Shown here: positions 14,478 to 21,778 of the stretch, piece after piece
Position numbering within the stretch: position 1 is the first letter of the stretch
How the letters are laid out: the number at the start of each line of letters is the position of its first letter
DNA from: a virus
IMG/VR virus record: IMGVR_UViG_3300050021_000093
Span: 1 to 36,249 of that record
Length of the DNA: 36,249 nucleotides
Direction: 5' to 3' (one strand)
Notes under the pieces: model-generated
Database searches by the model: none
Seen by the model: only the letters and a program-made list of their open reading frames with translations
Told to the model about the DNA's origin: nothing
Program-made: the position numbers and the translations under genes

Positions 14478-14526
14478 GCCCCAGCACGAAACCGATCAAC
14501 ATGCCCATGAGGATGCCCCCAAACAT
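14239..14526 (-). CDS. Overlapping frame with N-terminal membrane segment
   Basis: ATG 14526 overlaps the terL stop as TAATG and has GGAGGGTGA upstream, a better start signal than that of the acetyltransferase. The first 18 residues are a hydrophobic Gly/Met/Leu-rich segment (MFGGILMGMLIGFVLGRG) followed by a polar stretch. From 14477 onward it lies entirely inside the acetyltransferase in another frame, so only the first part is likely to be meaningful. It may be a short membrane peptide that couples the acetyltransferase to terL. Confidence 0.35.
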   Translation of the reverse strand: MFGGILMGMLIGFVLGRGMGQPKRGGADNRTSSLGFIGHGINTPVEERLPGDFTDAVSVDEGDAGIILQRRLQPPRYPLLGAGGERQDYRHGRFD

Positions 14527-16010
14527 TACACTCTCACCCTCCATCGCTTTAACAACTCTTGTCTGGTCTCTGCGCTCGCGCTCCAATAATCTTCCTGCAA
14601 GTCCTGATCCAGCTCGTCCAATCGCTTGCCGCCCTCTTCCTTCGGTAGGTCGAAGGAGGCCTGATCCCGGATGTAGTGAGCTATTGCTAGAGACATGATC
14701 AGATCGTCGTTCTTGCCGCCCTGAGCCTCGGCCTTCCCTTTCTCGTTGCGAACGAACGTCAACATTTCCTCTAGCGTGGGGATGTCGTTGATCGTCTCTA
14801 TGTGTTCCCGAACCACTTTTACCAGATGGCTGATTGCTGCTGGCCTGGTAAGTTTATCGGTGTGAAAGCCGTAACGATTGCTAAGTTTCCCAGTGAAGGC
14901 GTCTGGTGTCTGTTCCCTGACGTATTGGCGAGGGTAAGACAGACGCTCCAATTCTTTGACAGGGTAAGTGCTGAAGTTCGCCTCAATGCCAACGAGGGCT
15001 TGATTGTAGTGCATCCCCAAACAAAAGATTTGCCTGGAAAACAGGTCCTCGTCAAACTGGTGATGCAGGACAGCCACTTGTGATCCCGTAGTATTATCCA
15101 GCACCTGCGCCGCAAAGTAGTCTGATCCTTCTCCGGCTGTGTCTGCTCCGATGACATACGGTAATCCTTTCCGTGGCTCGCTGTAGAGCCGTATGTAGCC
15201 ATCATCCTCACTCTGCCATTTCTGTTTTTCGGTGAACCAGTCATTGTCCCAGCCGTATATAAACAACCCCTTCTTCGGGATGATTGTCCTCAGTTCTGCT
15301 ATCCTGGCTGTAACGATTGCGGCGGGGAAGATCGTCTTTCCGGTGACTCCCCATTCGCCAAGGCCATAGACGCTGTAGTAATAATCGTCTACGCCCTTGA
15401 AGGATTCAATGAGCCTGGTATATTCGGCGTCGATAAAACGGTTGTCTTTATACGTAGAGTGATGGGCGGTTGTATCTTGACTCTGCTTATCAACCAGAGC
15501 CTTGAGCCAATGGGTAACGGAGACCGGATTGAAGCTTTGAATAATCTGCTTGTAGTGCTTGCTTTGGCCTCGGAGCCGTAGGTCAAGCTGCTTGTGATCT
15601 GTGTCATCTAATTCGCTGGCCTCCTCTTCCCAGACTCCCGTGATGCCGTGAATCGATTTTAATTTCTCGACATCATCGCAGCCGGCAAAGATGATCGTGT
15701 TCCCGTTGGCGCATCTTATTTCCATGTCTGTCTTGTTGACGGTGAAGAAGGCGGATAGATCCCAGGTCGATATGATGTTCAAGATCTCAGCGAAGCATGA
15801 TTGACGGATCGTCTTGGCGACTTTGCGAACAACGAGGAACCGATGACCTTTCTCAGCCAGAGTTCTAACGACGATCTTTTGCGAGGCGAATACACTCTTG
15901 CCACTTCCGGCGCCGCCCCATAAAATCAGGTAGCGGGACTTGTTTGTGTAGAGCGGGTAGAAAACATCGTTGGTAAGCGTCGGTAAGGATGTCAGGTCTA
16001 TTGTCGGCAT
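14526..16010 (-). CDS. terL: Terminase large subunit
   Basis: A 494-residue two-domain packaging motor. The ATPase domain has Walker A WGGAGSGKSV (31-40) and Walker B GVWEEEASEL (125-134). A motor coupling segment IQSFNPVSVTHWL follows near 157. The nuclease domain carries VIGADTAGEGSDY (287-298, metal Asp290) and a late GKLSNRYGF and GGKNDDLIMSLA segment (final Asp cluster). The pattern fits the PBSX/Terminase_3-6 group. It packages DNA into the procapsid through the portal. ATG 16010 follows GAGGTTTT, and the end is TAATG-coupled to the first cassette frame. Confidence 0.9.
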   Translation of the reverse strand: MPTIDLTSLPTLTNDVFYPLYTNKSRYLILWGGAGSGKSVFASQKIVVRTLAEKGHRFLVVRKVAKTIRQSCFAEILNIISTWDLSAFFTVNKTDMEIRCANGNTIIFAGCDDVEKLKSIHGITGVWEEEASELDDTDHKQLDLRLRGQSKHYKQIIQSFNPVSVTHWLKALVDKQSQDTTAHHSTYKDNRFIDAEYTRLIESFKGVDDYYYSVYGLGEWGVTGKTIFPAAIVTARIAELRTIIPKKGLFIYGWDNDWFTEKQKWQSEDDGYIRLYSEPRKGLPYVIGADTAGEGSDYFAAQVLDNTTGSQVAVLHHQFDEDLFSRQIFCLGMHYNQALVGIEANFSTYPVKELERLSYPRQYVREQTPDAFTGKLSNRYGFHTDKLTRPAAISHLVKVVREHIETINDIPTLEEMLTFVRNEKGKAEAQGGKNDDLIMSLAIAHYIRDQASFDLPKEEGGKRLDELDQDLQEDYWSASAETRQELLKRWRVRV

Positions 16011-16088
16011 AAAACCTCGCTTCAGGATGCCTCAGGACACGCGATAACAAAGGCGGTGGTATGAAACTACGTGGCAATATTGCGGGGG

Positions 16089-16436
16089 TTACTTCGTTTC
16101 TCTCATATTCTCGGGCAACCTTACGGTGATGGACAGATCGGCGGTGTGGTCATGCTTGTCTGTCCAACCCAATTGCTTGAGCGAGAAGATTGCCATCGAC
16201 GTGTTGCAGTTGTTCTTCAGGGCTAACCGTTCAAGGCCGGCCTCTTTCTTTTGGACACATTTTTTTAATAGAGTGGAGAAATCTGGCTGATCGTATAACC
16301 AATCCCGCAAAATCCCGGTCTGTGAAGCGAACTCAGCGACAATGGGAACCTTCTCCCGGGCAATATAACTCTCGAACTTCAGCAGCAATTCTGCTTTCTG
16401 GGCTGCATATTTGTTCGGCCTGCCTCGCTGCGCCAT
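16089..16436 (-). CDS. terS: Terminase small subunit
   Basis: A 115-residue DNA-recognition subunit. ATG 16436 is chosen over the upstream GTG run because the GGTGGTGGTG lies just before it. The start AQRGRPNKY and the segments IVAEFASQTGILRDWLYD and FSLKQLGWTDKHDH match P22 gp3-like and related small terminases (helix-turn-helix domain, then an oligomerisation part). It selects the packaging start for the large subunit encoded next. It is the first minus-strand late gene and faces the plus-strand pair across a 120-base gap. Confidence 0.75.
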   Translation of the reverse strand: MAQRGRPNKYAAQKAELLLKFESYIAREKVPIVAEFASQTGILRDWLYDQPDFSTLLKKCVQKKEAGLERLALKNNCNTSMAIFSLKQLGWTDKHDHTADLSITVRLPENMRETK

Positions 16437-16504
16437 CGTCACCACCACCAAAATAATTTAATTGTTTGCCCAATAGTCCTATATACAGCCTAAGCGATTA
16501 GATT

Positions 16505-16510
16505 TATACT
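16505..16510 (+). promoter_or_regulatory. Weak candidate -10 element for the plus-strand pair
   Basis: TATACT lies 50 bases before the first plus-strand gene, without a clear -35 box at 16-18 bases. The 108-base gap 16452-16559 holds this element, a second TATATA-like box near 16480 and the hairpin described next. No convincing consensus promoter for the minus-strand terS was seen in it. Confidence 0.3.
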
Positions 16511-16527
16511 GATAGTAGATAGAGGGG

Positions 16528-16559
16528 GCCGGTCAACCCGGCAGAGGAGGCAAAATAAA
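16528..16559 (+). promoter_or_regulatory. Hairpin leader 1 before ribosome site
   Basis: GCCGG (16528-16532) pairs with CCGGC (16538-16542) over a five-base loop, followed at once by CAGAGGAGG and AAAATAAA before the ATG at 16560. The same arrangement recurs before the second plus-strand gene, which makes a shared translational or RNA-protein control plausible. Confidence 0.55.
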
Positions 16560-16973
16560 ATGGCAGTAGTTCTGGAGTTCCCGAATCAGCAACAGAGCAT
16601 GAGCCGCAACGATGTTATCGCCACCATCAAGAACGCATTGCAGAATAGATCAGGCAAGACGTGGAGCGTGACCGGCGGTAAGGGTACTGCTCACGGTTGG
16701 CTAAAGATTGACGCTCCGCCCAAACGCTGCACCTGGCACTTTGAACCACGCCTGAACCTCAATGACGAATACACAGAGTACGAGGACGCCAGCAAACCTT
16801 TTGGCCACATGTCACCGAGCGACCAGGAAGAATTAAAAAACCTGCTCGGGCTAGAAAGACGCGTACACCACCAGGGTATACAAATCCCGTCAGGCTATGA
16901 CTACTACCGGGAATATATTGCCAGGGCTAAAGGACACACGCCGACAACATACGGCACTCCGTACTGGGATTAA
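16560..16973 (+). CDS. Conserved hypothetical protein (SGKTWSVTGG family)
   Basis: A 137-residue protein with ATG 16560 after AGAGGAGG. It shows phrases I recall from an uncharacterised family: DVIATIKNALQNRSGKTWSV, GKGTAHGWLKIDAPP and the ending GTPYWD, with a middle HMSPSDQEELKNLLGLE. The family has no known function to me. It is one of only two plus-strand genes in the window and lies between the early and late modules, a common place for regulatory genes. Confidence 0.65.
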   Translation: MAVVLEFPNQQQSMSRNDVIATIKNALQNRSGKTWSVTGGKGTAHGWLKIDAPPKRCTWHFEPRLNLNDEYTEYEDASKPFGHMSPSDQEELKNLLGLERRVHHQGIQIPSGYDYYREYIARAKGHTPTTYGTPYWD

Positions 16974-16985
16974 CATAATCGGCCA

Positions 16986-17020
16986 GCCGGGAGCCTTATC
17001 CCGGCAGAGAGGGGAATAAA
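16986..17020 (+). promoter_or_regulatory. Hairpin leader 2 before ribosome site
   Basis: GCCGGGA (16986-16992) pairs perfectly with TCCCGGC (16999-17005). It is followed by AGAGAGGGG and AATAAA before the ATG at 17021. The stem and spacing copy leader 1 although the loops differ, so the structure rather than the sequence appears conserved. Confidence 0.55.
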
Positions 17021-17317
17021 ATGCAAGTTGAACAGTGGACAATAATGGGCGAAAATACCCGCTCCCAACTTATTAAAAGCTACGCCGCCAAGTTCCGCGC
17101 TGACCAGGCGCATGATACCAGTGATGCCGGGCTGATGAAAACCTTCGCCAACTGTGTTCTGCCGCCCAAGCCCTTTATGCTCCCGGCCATCCGTGAGGAG
17201 ATTGAAACCTCTGCTGCTGCTGCTACCCTCGGTCGCAAGGGCGGATCGTCCAAGTCTCTCGCCAAACAGGTTGCCTCTCGCACTAACGGCAAACTGGGTG
17301 GCCGGCACAAAAAATAA
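17021..17317 (+). CDS. Small basic hypothetical protein with LGRKGGSSKS tail
   Basis: A 98-residue protein with ATG 17021 after AGAGAGGGG. The C-terminal 30 residues (LGRKGGSSKSLAKQVASRTN followed by GKLGGRHKK) form a basic glycine-rich tail seen in other small phage or bacterial proteins, while the N-terminal two-thirds are not recognised. It is read with the gene before it and ends at a hairpin 20 bases later. A nucleic-acid-binding role is possible. Confidence 0.6.
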   Translation: MQVEQWTIMGENTRSQLIKSYAAKFRADQAHDTSDAGLMKTFANCVLPPKPFMLPAIREEIETSAAAATLGRKGGSSKSLAKQVASRTNGKLGGRHKK

Positions 17318-17327
17318 ATAAATTTCT

Positions 17328-17411
17328 ACAAAAAGATACCCGCTCATCACAAGGCGGGTATTGTCTTTGCGCGGTAATTATTGGCAAACCAGAAAAATGC
17401 ATAAAGATCTC
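17328..17411 (-). ncRNA. Candidate small RNA between promoter and terminator
   Basis: A consensus promoter at 17418-17446 would start a leftward transcript near 17411. About 50 bases on it meets the hairpin 17336-17361 followed by CTTTTTG. The product would be about 80 bases. It does not overlap the coding part of the plus-strand genes but runs antisense to the 3' end of their transcript. The predicted ends come only from sequence. Confidence 0.45.
17336..17361. terminator. Convergent hairpin terminator
   Basis: ATACCCGC (17336-17343) and GCGGGTAT (17354-17361) form a perfect 8-pair stem. On the minus strand it is followed by CTTTTTG, a good terminator. On the plus strand only TTGTCTTT follows, so termination there is weaker. 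It separates plus-strand genes from the leftward early operon. Confidence 0.7.
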
Positions 17412-17417
17412 AAGTTC

Positions 17418-17446
17418 AGTATAAAAAATTTCGGAGTGTTTGTCAA
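17418..17446 (-). promoter_or_regulatory. Consensus sigma-70 promoter, leftward
   Basis: TTGACA (17441-17446) and TATACT (17418-17423) with an exact 17-base spacer. The spacer carries CTCCGAAATT, also found in the promoter-like site at 29093-29121. No protein gene starts directly after it on the minus strand before the terminator. The 150-base gap 17318-17466 holds only this promoter and terminator. Confidence 0.7.
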
Positions 17447-17466
17447 TACTTTTCCTGAAATATTTT

Positions 17467-17712
17467 TCATTCTATCCGATACCTCCAGTCGTAGTCAGCT
17501 TTTACTTTCTTCCCGCCGTATCTCTTGGACTTCTGGCTCTGTCCTCCAAAGCTCGTGATGTGGTAATGCATCATGTCGAGAGTCTTCCGCCAGCGCGCCG
17601 TAACTCTTAGATCCTCAGGGTAGTGAGTGTACAGTCCGCAACCGCATTGCCACACCTTTCCATCCGGTCCCATCTCACCACATGCCGGGCAGATCACCGG
17701 GAACATTGACAT
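17467..17712 (-). CDS. Zinc-ribbon hypothetical protein
   Basis: ATG 17712 follows GAGGAAAGAGGC, giving 81 residues; a longer start at 17748 lies deep in the neighbour. A Cys-x2-Cys (CPACG, near residue 8) and CGCG (near residue 23) form a likely zinc ribbon. The C-terminal half is basic and aromatic (SKRYGGKKVKADYDWRYRI). It is the last gene of the early operon. No family is recognised. Confidence 0.55.
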   Translation of the reverse strand: MSMFPVICPACGEMGPDGKVWQCGCGLYTHYPEDLRVTARWRKTLDMMHYHITSFGGQSQKSKRYGGKKVKADYDWRYRIE

Positions 17713-17972
17713 GCCTCTTTCCTCAACCTGTTGATCTTCGCAAGCCATCGCAGCGGATCAGGTGTGTAGAACTTCAACGTCTGCTCGATTTGCTTGGCCC
17801 GCGCCGTGTCCATCTTGGCGAAACATTTGCCATAGGTCGCGTAGAGATGTCTGGGGTCGGTGTAGACCCGGCAGGTACTCACTCCATCGCGGCAACACCC
17901 ATGGCACATCTCGTAGATCGTCTCCTGAACGAAAGCCCTGTCATCTCTTTTGTCCTGCACTGACTGTGGCAT
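17694..17972 (-). CDS. Small Cys-containing hypothetical protein
   Basis: A 92-residue protein with ATG 17972 after GAGAGGGTATAAA. It has CHGCC and further Cys (CRVY, GKCF, CQC) and a helical second half (TARAKQIEQTLKFY). It overlaps the next gene by 19 bases and lies beside VRR-NUC. No family is recognised; a redox or metal-binding role cannot be decided. Confidence 0.55.
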   Translation of the reverse strand: MPQSVQDKRDDRAFVQETIYEMCHGCCRDGVSTCRVYTDPRHLYATYGKCFAKMDTARAKQIEQTLKFYTPDPLRWLAKINRLRKEACQCSR

Positions 17973-17973
17973 T

Positions 17974-18267
17974 TTATACCCTCTCTTTCAGTTTCTCGAT
18001 TAGCTCGTCGATGCTCTCGGCCAGAATATAGTGGCCGCCGTGTCTCTCAATCTCGCTTTGGAATGTTTTCTGCTTCTCCGACTGTTTGCCGCCGGGTCTT
18101 TTGAACTCGATCCATACCTCGATCCCGTTCTTGATCGCGTACCTGTCAGGGATACCATGATAACTGCCCATGCCCTGCATGATCGGGAATGTAAACCAAC
18201 CTGTCAGCAGAAGGTAATCACGGGCGGCACCCTTGATGTCTGATTCTAGCATCGGCAATTTGCTCAT
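17974..18267 (-). CDS. VRR-NUC-type nuclease
   Basis: A 97-residue minimal PD-(D/E)xK nuclease of the VRR-NUC family, typical phage length. Conserved features are ESDIKGAARDYL, GIPDRYA (about residue 40, catalytic Asp), VWIEFKRPGGKQSEKQ (catalytic Glu and Lys) and a C-terminal ILAESIDELIE helix. Stand-alone VRR-NUC proteins act on branched DNA or in phage recombination. The start overlaps the methyltransferase by ATGA. Confidence 0.85.
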   Translation of the reverse strand: MSKLPMLESDIKGAARDYLLLTGWFTFPIMQGMGSYHGIPDRYAIKNGIEVWIEFKRPGGKQSEKQKTFQSEIERHGGHYILAESIDELIEKLKERV

Positions 18268-19025
18268 ACGAACATCCTCTCTTGGGCTGTCTCCTGCGCG
18301 ATGCGCTTTCTTGCTAGAGTTGCCATTTCGGGGTCTTTCTCTATGCCGATGAAGTTGCGGCCTGAGTTTATCGCCACGATTCCTGTTGTGCCTGATCCGA
18401 TGCAGTTATCTAATATGGTGTCGCCCTCGTTGGTGTAGGTGCGGATCAGATATTCAAAGAGCGCAACGGGCTTTTGGGTAGGATGGACATTGAGCGCATT
18501 TAATACCCTATCAAAATATAAGGTACTATTCGGATATTTTTGATTACCCGTTTCTTTACCTGCATAAGCGACATCAAATTTACCATAGCAATTATTCTCA
18601 GCAGTTCCTTTCGTTCCCCGCTTATGCGTTCTTTGGCCTTGCTCCATTTGTGGATTATATTTTGGCAAGTTTTCATAGAATACACAAATATCTTCATGGA
18701 TTCGCAAGGGCATCCTTTGGGCATTAAGAAAGCCTGTACTTCGATTCTTGATCCATACTAGGTTATATCGATGCCACTTTTCATTTGAGAGCATTAATCT
18801 TGCAGTAAATTTATCTTGTCCAAATAGCACTATCGCCCCGTTGTCCTTGATCAGCCGCTTATATTCCTTCCACAACGGCTCAAACGGAATGATCGTGTCC
18901 CACTTGCAAGCCGTTGTCCCGTAGGGGAGATCGCAGAGAATCATATCGATGGAGCGATCCGGCAGTTCAGGCATGATCGTGAGGCAATCCCCGCATATTA
19001 CTTTGTTCAGCCAGCGATCCATCAT
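18264..19025 (-). CDS. DNA N4/N6-amino methyltransferase, beta class
   Basis: ATG 19025 overlaps the previous stop as ATGA, giving 253 residues; a longer frame to 19166 is not needed. Catalytic motif IV DLPYGTT (32-38) precedes motif I DNCIGSGTTGI (206-216), the circularly permuted order of beta-class enzymes. HPTQKPVALFEYL (181-193) is motif X-like. It modifies adenine or N4-cytosine and could protect phage DNA from host restriction. No partner nuclease with a matching specificity is visible; the adjacent VRR-NUC is not a restriction enzyme. Confidence 0.85.
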   Translation of the reverse strand: MMDRWLNKVICGDCLTIMPELPDRSIDMILCDLPYGTTACKWDTIIPFEPLWKEYKRLIKDNGAIVLFGQDKFTARLMLSNEKWHRYNLVWIKNRSTGFLNAQRMPLRIHEDICVFYENLPKYNPQMEQGQRTHKRGTKGTAENNCYGKFDVAYAGKETGNQKYPNSTLYFDRVLNALNVHPTQKPVALFEYLIRTYTNEGDTILDNCIGSGTTGIVAINSGRNFIGIEKDPEMATLARKRIAQETAQERMFV

Positions 19026-19180
19026 CCGGCCCTCCTTCTCGGCTGCCAGAGAACGCGGGCCGTGCCGCGCGTGTAGTCGATCTGGAGTAATCTGCCGCAA
19101 TGCGTACAGAGCTTGACAGGCTGGCCGCAGTGACGGACTGTGATCGTCGATGAACCGCAGGGGCAAATCGTTTTAATCAC
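19022..19180 (-). CDS. Small zinc-ribbon protein
   Basis: The preferred GTG 19180 overlaps the DnaC-like stop as GTGA, leaving 52 residues; an ATG at 19222 would embed it in that gene. Cys pairs CPCG and CTHCG, separated by about 15 residues, make a likely zinc ribbon, and a basic tail ends WQPRRRAG. Such small ribbons are common beside phage methyltransferases and helicases. No family is recognised. Confidence 0.5.
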   Translation of the reverse strand: MIKTICPCGSSTITVRHCGQPVKLCTHCGRLLQIDYTRGTARVLWQPRRRAG

Positions 19181-19944
19181 CTCTTCCGCCAATTGTCGCC
19201 GACCATTCTCAGGCCGTCGCATATCTCCACCAGGCGAGAGACAATATACGGGCCGACTTCGTAACGCTTCTTGAGATCCGTCAAGCTGAAGTTGCTGGTT
19301 ATGATCATCGGTTTCAGATTCTCATAGCGGTTGTTGATCACGTAGTAGAGCATCTGCTCCGTCCACTGTGTGACCTTCTCTTTGCCGAGATCGTCGAGGA
19401 TCAAAAGGTCAACATCGGTCAGTTTGTCTATGGCCTGCTCTTCCGATTCGCCGCTGTCGTTTTTATAGGTGTCCTTGATCCTTCCAAGCAGAGAGATGAC
19501 GTTACCGAACGTGACGCCGATCTTTTTTTGCAGCAGTAAGTTACAGCAAGCCCCCGCTAAATAGGTTTTACCCTCGCCGGCCTCGCCCGTGATGAATAAA
19601 GACTTCTCCGGGACTGTCGCTTTGTTGCCATGTCTCTTGTTCGGAATGAAGGTGAATAGATCACAATAGGCAAAGGCTTTGTCGTAGGCCTCCCGGTTGT
19701 GGCTGGTTCTTTTGGCATTCTCAAAGGTTGCCTCATGGTAGCGGGCAGGGAGCCGCGACCTTTCCAGGGCATAGCCGAGCATTGTTTTTGCTCTAGCTCC
19801 TGGACAGCTGCACTCTTCATAGTAGGGTCTATGGCAGAACTCACACTCAGGAATAGATTCGCTTCTCCCATTCTTCCATTTCCCCGCAGCCTGTTGCGCT
19901 CCCTGTACCAGATCCGATATTTGCCTTACCTCTCCCATTGCCAT
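19177..19944 (-). CDS. DnaC/IstB-like replicative helicase loader
   Basis: ATG 19944 follows AAAGGTGGCA, giving 255 residues. Walker A ITGEAGEGKTYL (about 118-129), Walker B VDLLILDDLGKEK (about 178-190) and sensor PMIITSNFSL identify an AAA+ loader of the DnaC/DnaI type. An N-terminal zinc-like cluster CEFCHRPYYEECSC (about 34-47) is usual in DnaI-type proteins. It would load the host or phage helicase at the origin, with the DnaD-like protein encoded just upstream. Confidence 0.85.
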   Translation of the reverse strand: MAMGEVRQISDLVQGAQQAAGKWKNGRSESIPECEFCHRPYYEECSCPGARAKTMLGYALERSRLPARYHEATFENAKRTSHNREAYDKAFAYCDLFTFIPNKRHGNKATVPEKSLFITGEAGEGKTYLAGACCNLLLQKKIGVTFGNVISLLGRIKDTYKNDSGESEEQAIDKLTDVDLLILDDLGKEKVTQWTEQMLYYVINNRYENLKPMIITSNFSLTDLKKRYEVGPYIVSRLVEICDGLRMVGDNWRKR

Positions 19945-20641
19945 TGCCACCTTTCGCTAATTTTTCAAAGTCATTGAAGCACCATCGCCTAAATTGTGAT
20001 CGGGGATTCGATTTCTTCTCTAGAGGCTTGTCCAGTTTATAGACAGCCCATGCCTTAGCCTCGGCAAGCAAATCCAAGCCCGGGAATTCGCCGGCAATGG
20101 TGACAAGATATTTAACATCTGCCGTAGGTTCAAATGGATAGCCGTTGATATTTTTTAACACGGCAAGAATAGGCAAGATTTCTGGCGCGGACGTATTAGG
20201 TACTTGATCTGTATCTGTATCTGTATCTGTATCTGTATCTGGGGGTGTTACATAGTCGTTACACTTCTGTTTCAGTAACGTTTCTGAAACGTTTCCTGCT
20301 CTATGTTTCTGAACCCTGGGAGTACTGTCATCGCTAATATATTGCCTTTTATTATGGTTGGTTAGGTGCATCGTAGGTTGCCCATCAAGATCAACCACTT
20401 CGATCATCAAAAGAATCGTAAACCGTTCGTAAAAATTCCTAGCGTGATCGTAACGAATCCTAGCCTTTCTTGCTACGCTCTTAAGTGTGTATGGAACTCC
20501 TTCGCCCATGAGTAAATAACCGCGCCGGGGTGATTTGTTTGCAAGGCACATTATGACTACCCAAAACCAGGAAGCGATAGGAGGCATATCCTCTAATTTT
20601 GGCTCATCCGGCAGCTCGGTGTAGCACCTGAACCAGTCCAT
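19847..20641 (-). CDS. DnaD-like replication initiator
   Basis: ATG 20641 follows GGAGGG at nine bases, giving 264 residues. The start MDWFRCYTELPDEPKLEDM and a winged-helix-like first domain (about 1-100) resemble phage replisome organisers. A hexanucleotide-repeat linker (TD)5 near residue 137 joins it to a helical second domain with FRRWCFNDFEKLAKG, a DnaD C-terminal-like phrase. It overlaps the DnaC-like loader by about 100 bases. Together they look like the phage initiation pair. Confidence 0.7.
   Translation of the reverse strand: MDWFRCYTELPDEPKLEDMPPIASWFWVVIMCLANKSPRRGYLLMGEGVPYTLKSVARKARIRYDHARNFYERFTILLMIEVVDLDGQPTMHLTNHNKRQYISDDSTPRVQKHRAGNVSETLLKQKCNDYVTPPDTDTDTDTDTDQVPNTSAPEILPILAVLKNINGYPFEPTADVKYLVTIAGEFPGLDLLAEAKAWAVYKLDKPLEKKSNPRSQFRRWCFNDFEKLAKGGNGNGRGKANIGSGTGSATGCGEMEEWEKRIYS
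20211..20240 (-). repeat. Five-copy hexanucleotide repeat
   Basis: Five perfect copies of gtatct on the plus strand (AGATAC on the coding strand) encode alternating Asp and Thr in the initiator linker. A partial copy precedes it. The six-base unit keeps the frame, so copy change alters linker length without stopping translation. Confidence 0.85.
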
Positions 20642-20693
20642 TCCAGCAACCCTCCAACGTAGGAACATTTTTCCAACATACGGGTAAAAAAAA

Positions 20694-21338
20694 TTAGGCA
20701 GTAGTATTCCCACTGTCGAACAGGATCTCTTCCGACAACCCTAACGCCTCAGCGATCTTCTTGCGATAACCAGGGTAAAGCGGTATGCGCATGGATGCTT
20801 CAAGGATAGAGACAGCGGCATGAAAGTCCATGATGGTATCATATAAATAATCTGTGTCGCCGTCGTCTGCCTGACTCGCAAACCATGCAGCCAGAAACGT
20901 AGCATCAAAAGCAGCCAGCCGTTTAATACCAGCCTCAGCCTTCTTCAGCCGGTCAAGTAGAGATGCGCCAGCGGTGGTAGAAAGCGCGGCTTCAGCACCT
21001 TCGATTATGCCCCAGTTCGGTTTGATATACGTTTCTGCCAGCATGACCTTGATTTCATGGGATTTTGGGTTATAGTCACGTAATTTAACTATGATTGCCA
21101 GACACTCTTCCAGCGCCAGTCGCATCCCCGCCGCCTCCGCCTGCAGCCGCTCAACCTCGGCTTTCAGCCTCTCGATCTCCATCGTCCAGCCGTTGTCTAT
21201 TGGTGGCGTAACAGATAGCCCTTCTGGATTGCCGGTTATGGTGCTGACGGTTTCTGTTGACCTATACACCACGCCGTTCTCCTGCCTTATCGTGGTAGCT
21301 ATTTCGTCTGGTCTTGGTGCGTAGCCATACTCATTCAT
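20694..21338 (-). CDS. Coiled-coil hypothetical protein
   Basis: A 214-residue protein, ATGA-coupled to the gene upstream. A heptad coiled coil spans about residues 53-85 (EIERLKAEVERLQAEAAGMR). A helical domain of about 100 residues follows with a conserved-looking C-terminal end GYRKKIAEALGLSEEIL. No family is recognised; early-operon location only. Confidence 0.6.
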   Translation of the reverse strand: MNEYGYAPRPDEIATTIRQENGVVYRSTETVSTITGNPEGLSVTPPIDNGWTMEIERLKAEVERLQAEAAGMRLALEECLAIIVKLRDYNPKSHEIKVMLAETYIKPNWGIIEGAEAALSTTAGASLLDRLKKAEAGIKRLAAFDATFLAAWFASQADDGDTDYLYDTIMDFHAAVSILEASMRIPLYPGYRKKIAEALGLSEEILFDSGNTTA

Positions 21339-21778
21339 CGCTCACTCACTCCTTCCAGGGCTTGCCTTGCAATCTCTCCTTTGCAATCACCCTCTACAGG
21401 GCAACCCTTGCACTTGCAATCAGGATCACAGAACCAGTTCGTAAACGGCTCCAGCGCATCCCGCAGCCTCTTTTCCCGCTCCTTGCTGGCCGCGTCAAAC
21501 ACCTTCGCGTTGCTCTTGAGCGCCTCGATGGTCTGGCGCAAGGATCTGATTTCCTGCTGCATGGCCTTAATTGTCTCGGACTCCATGATCGCCCGCGCAT
21601 TTTCCATCGCAGTTTGCATTATGCGATCCTGCAGTTCGGCGTTCTCCTGCCGCAGCCGGATGTTATCTGCAAGCCACTCGGCGGTATGATCTGGTGGATC
21701 TATCGGGTTGCCATACCCATCAAACCAACGCTGGTATGGCGCTACTGTGCTACTTCCATTGCGGGTGTCATCTGTCAA
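21335..21778 (-). CDS. Coiled-coil protein with Cys cluster
   Basis: A 147-residue protein starting at TTG 21778 after GGGAG (8 bases). Residues about 40-110 form a coiled coil. A Cys-rich cluster CDPDCKCKGCPVEGDC follows near 117-132, likely metal binding. It overlaps the next upstream gene by 11 bases. Function unknown; both neighbours are small early proteins. Confidence 0.55.
   Translation of the reverse strand: MTDDTRNGSSTVAPYQRWFDGYGNPIDPPDHTAEWLADNIRLRQENAELQDRIMQTAMENARAIMESETIKAMQQEIRSLRQTIEALKSNAKVFDAASKEREKRLRDALEPFTNWFCDPDCKCKGCPVEGDCKGEIARQALEGVSER

Noticed and set aside
14819-15244. Second frame inside terL
   Set aside because: No start signal and entirely within the conserved nuclease domain.
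16970-17350. Minus-strand frame antisense to the 98-residue gene
   Set aside because: No ribosome site and lies opposite a gene with a strong start; the hydrophobic product is a shadow of a basic glycine-rich sequence.
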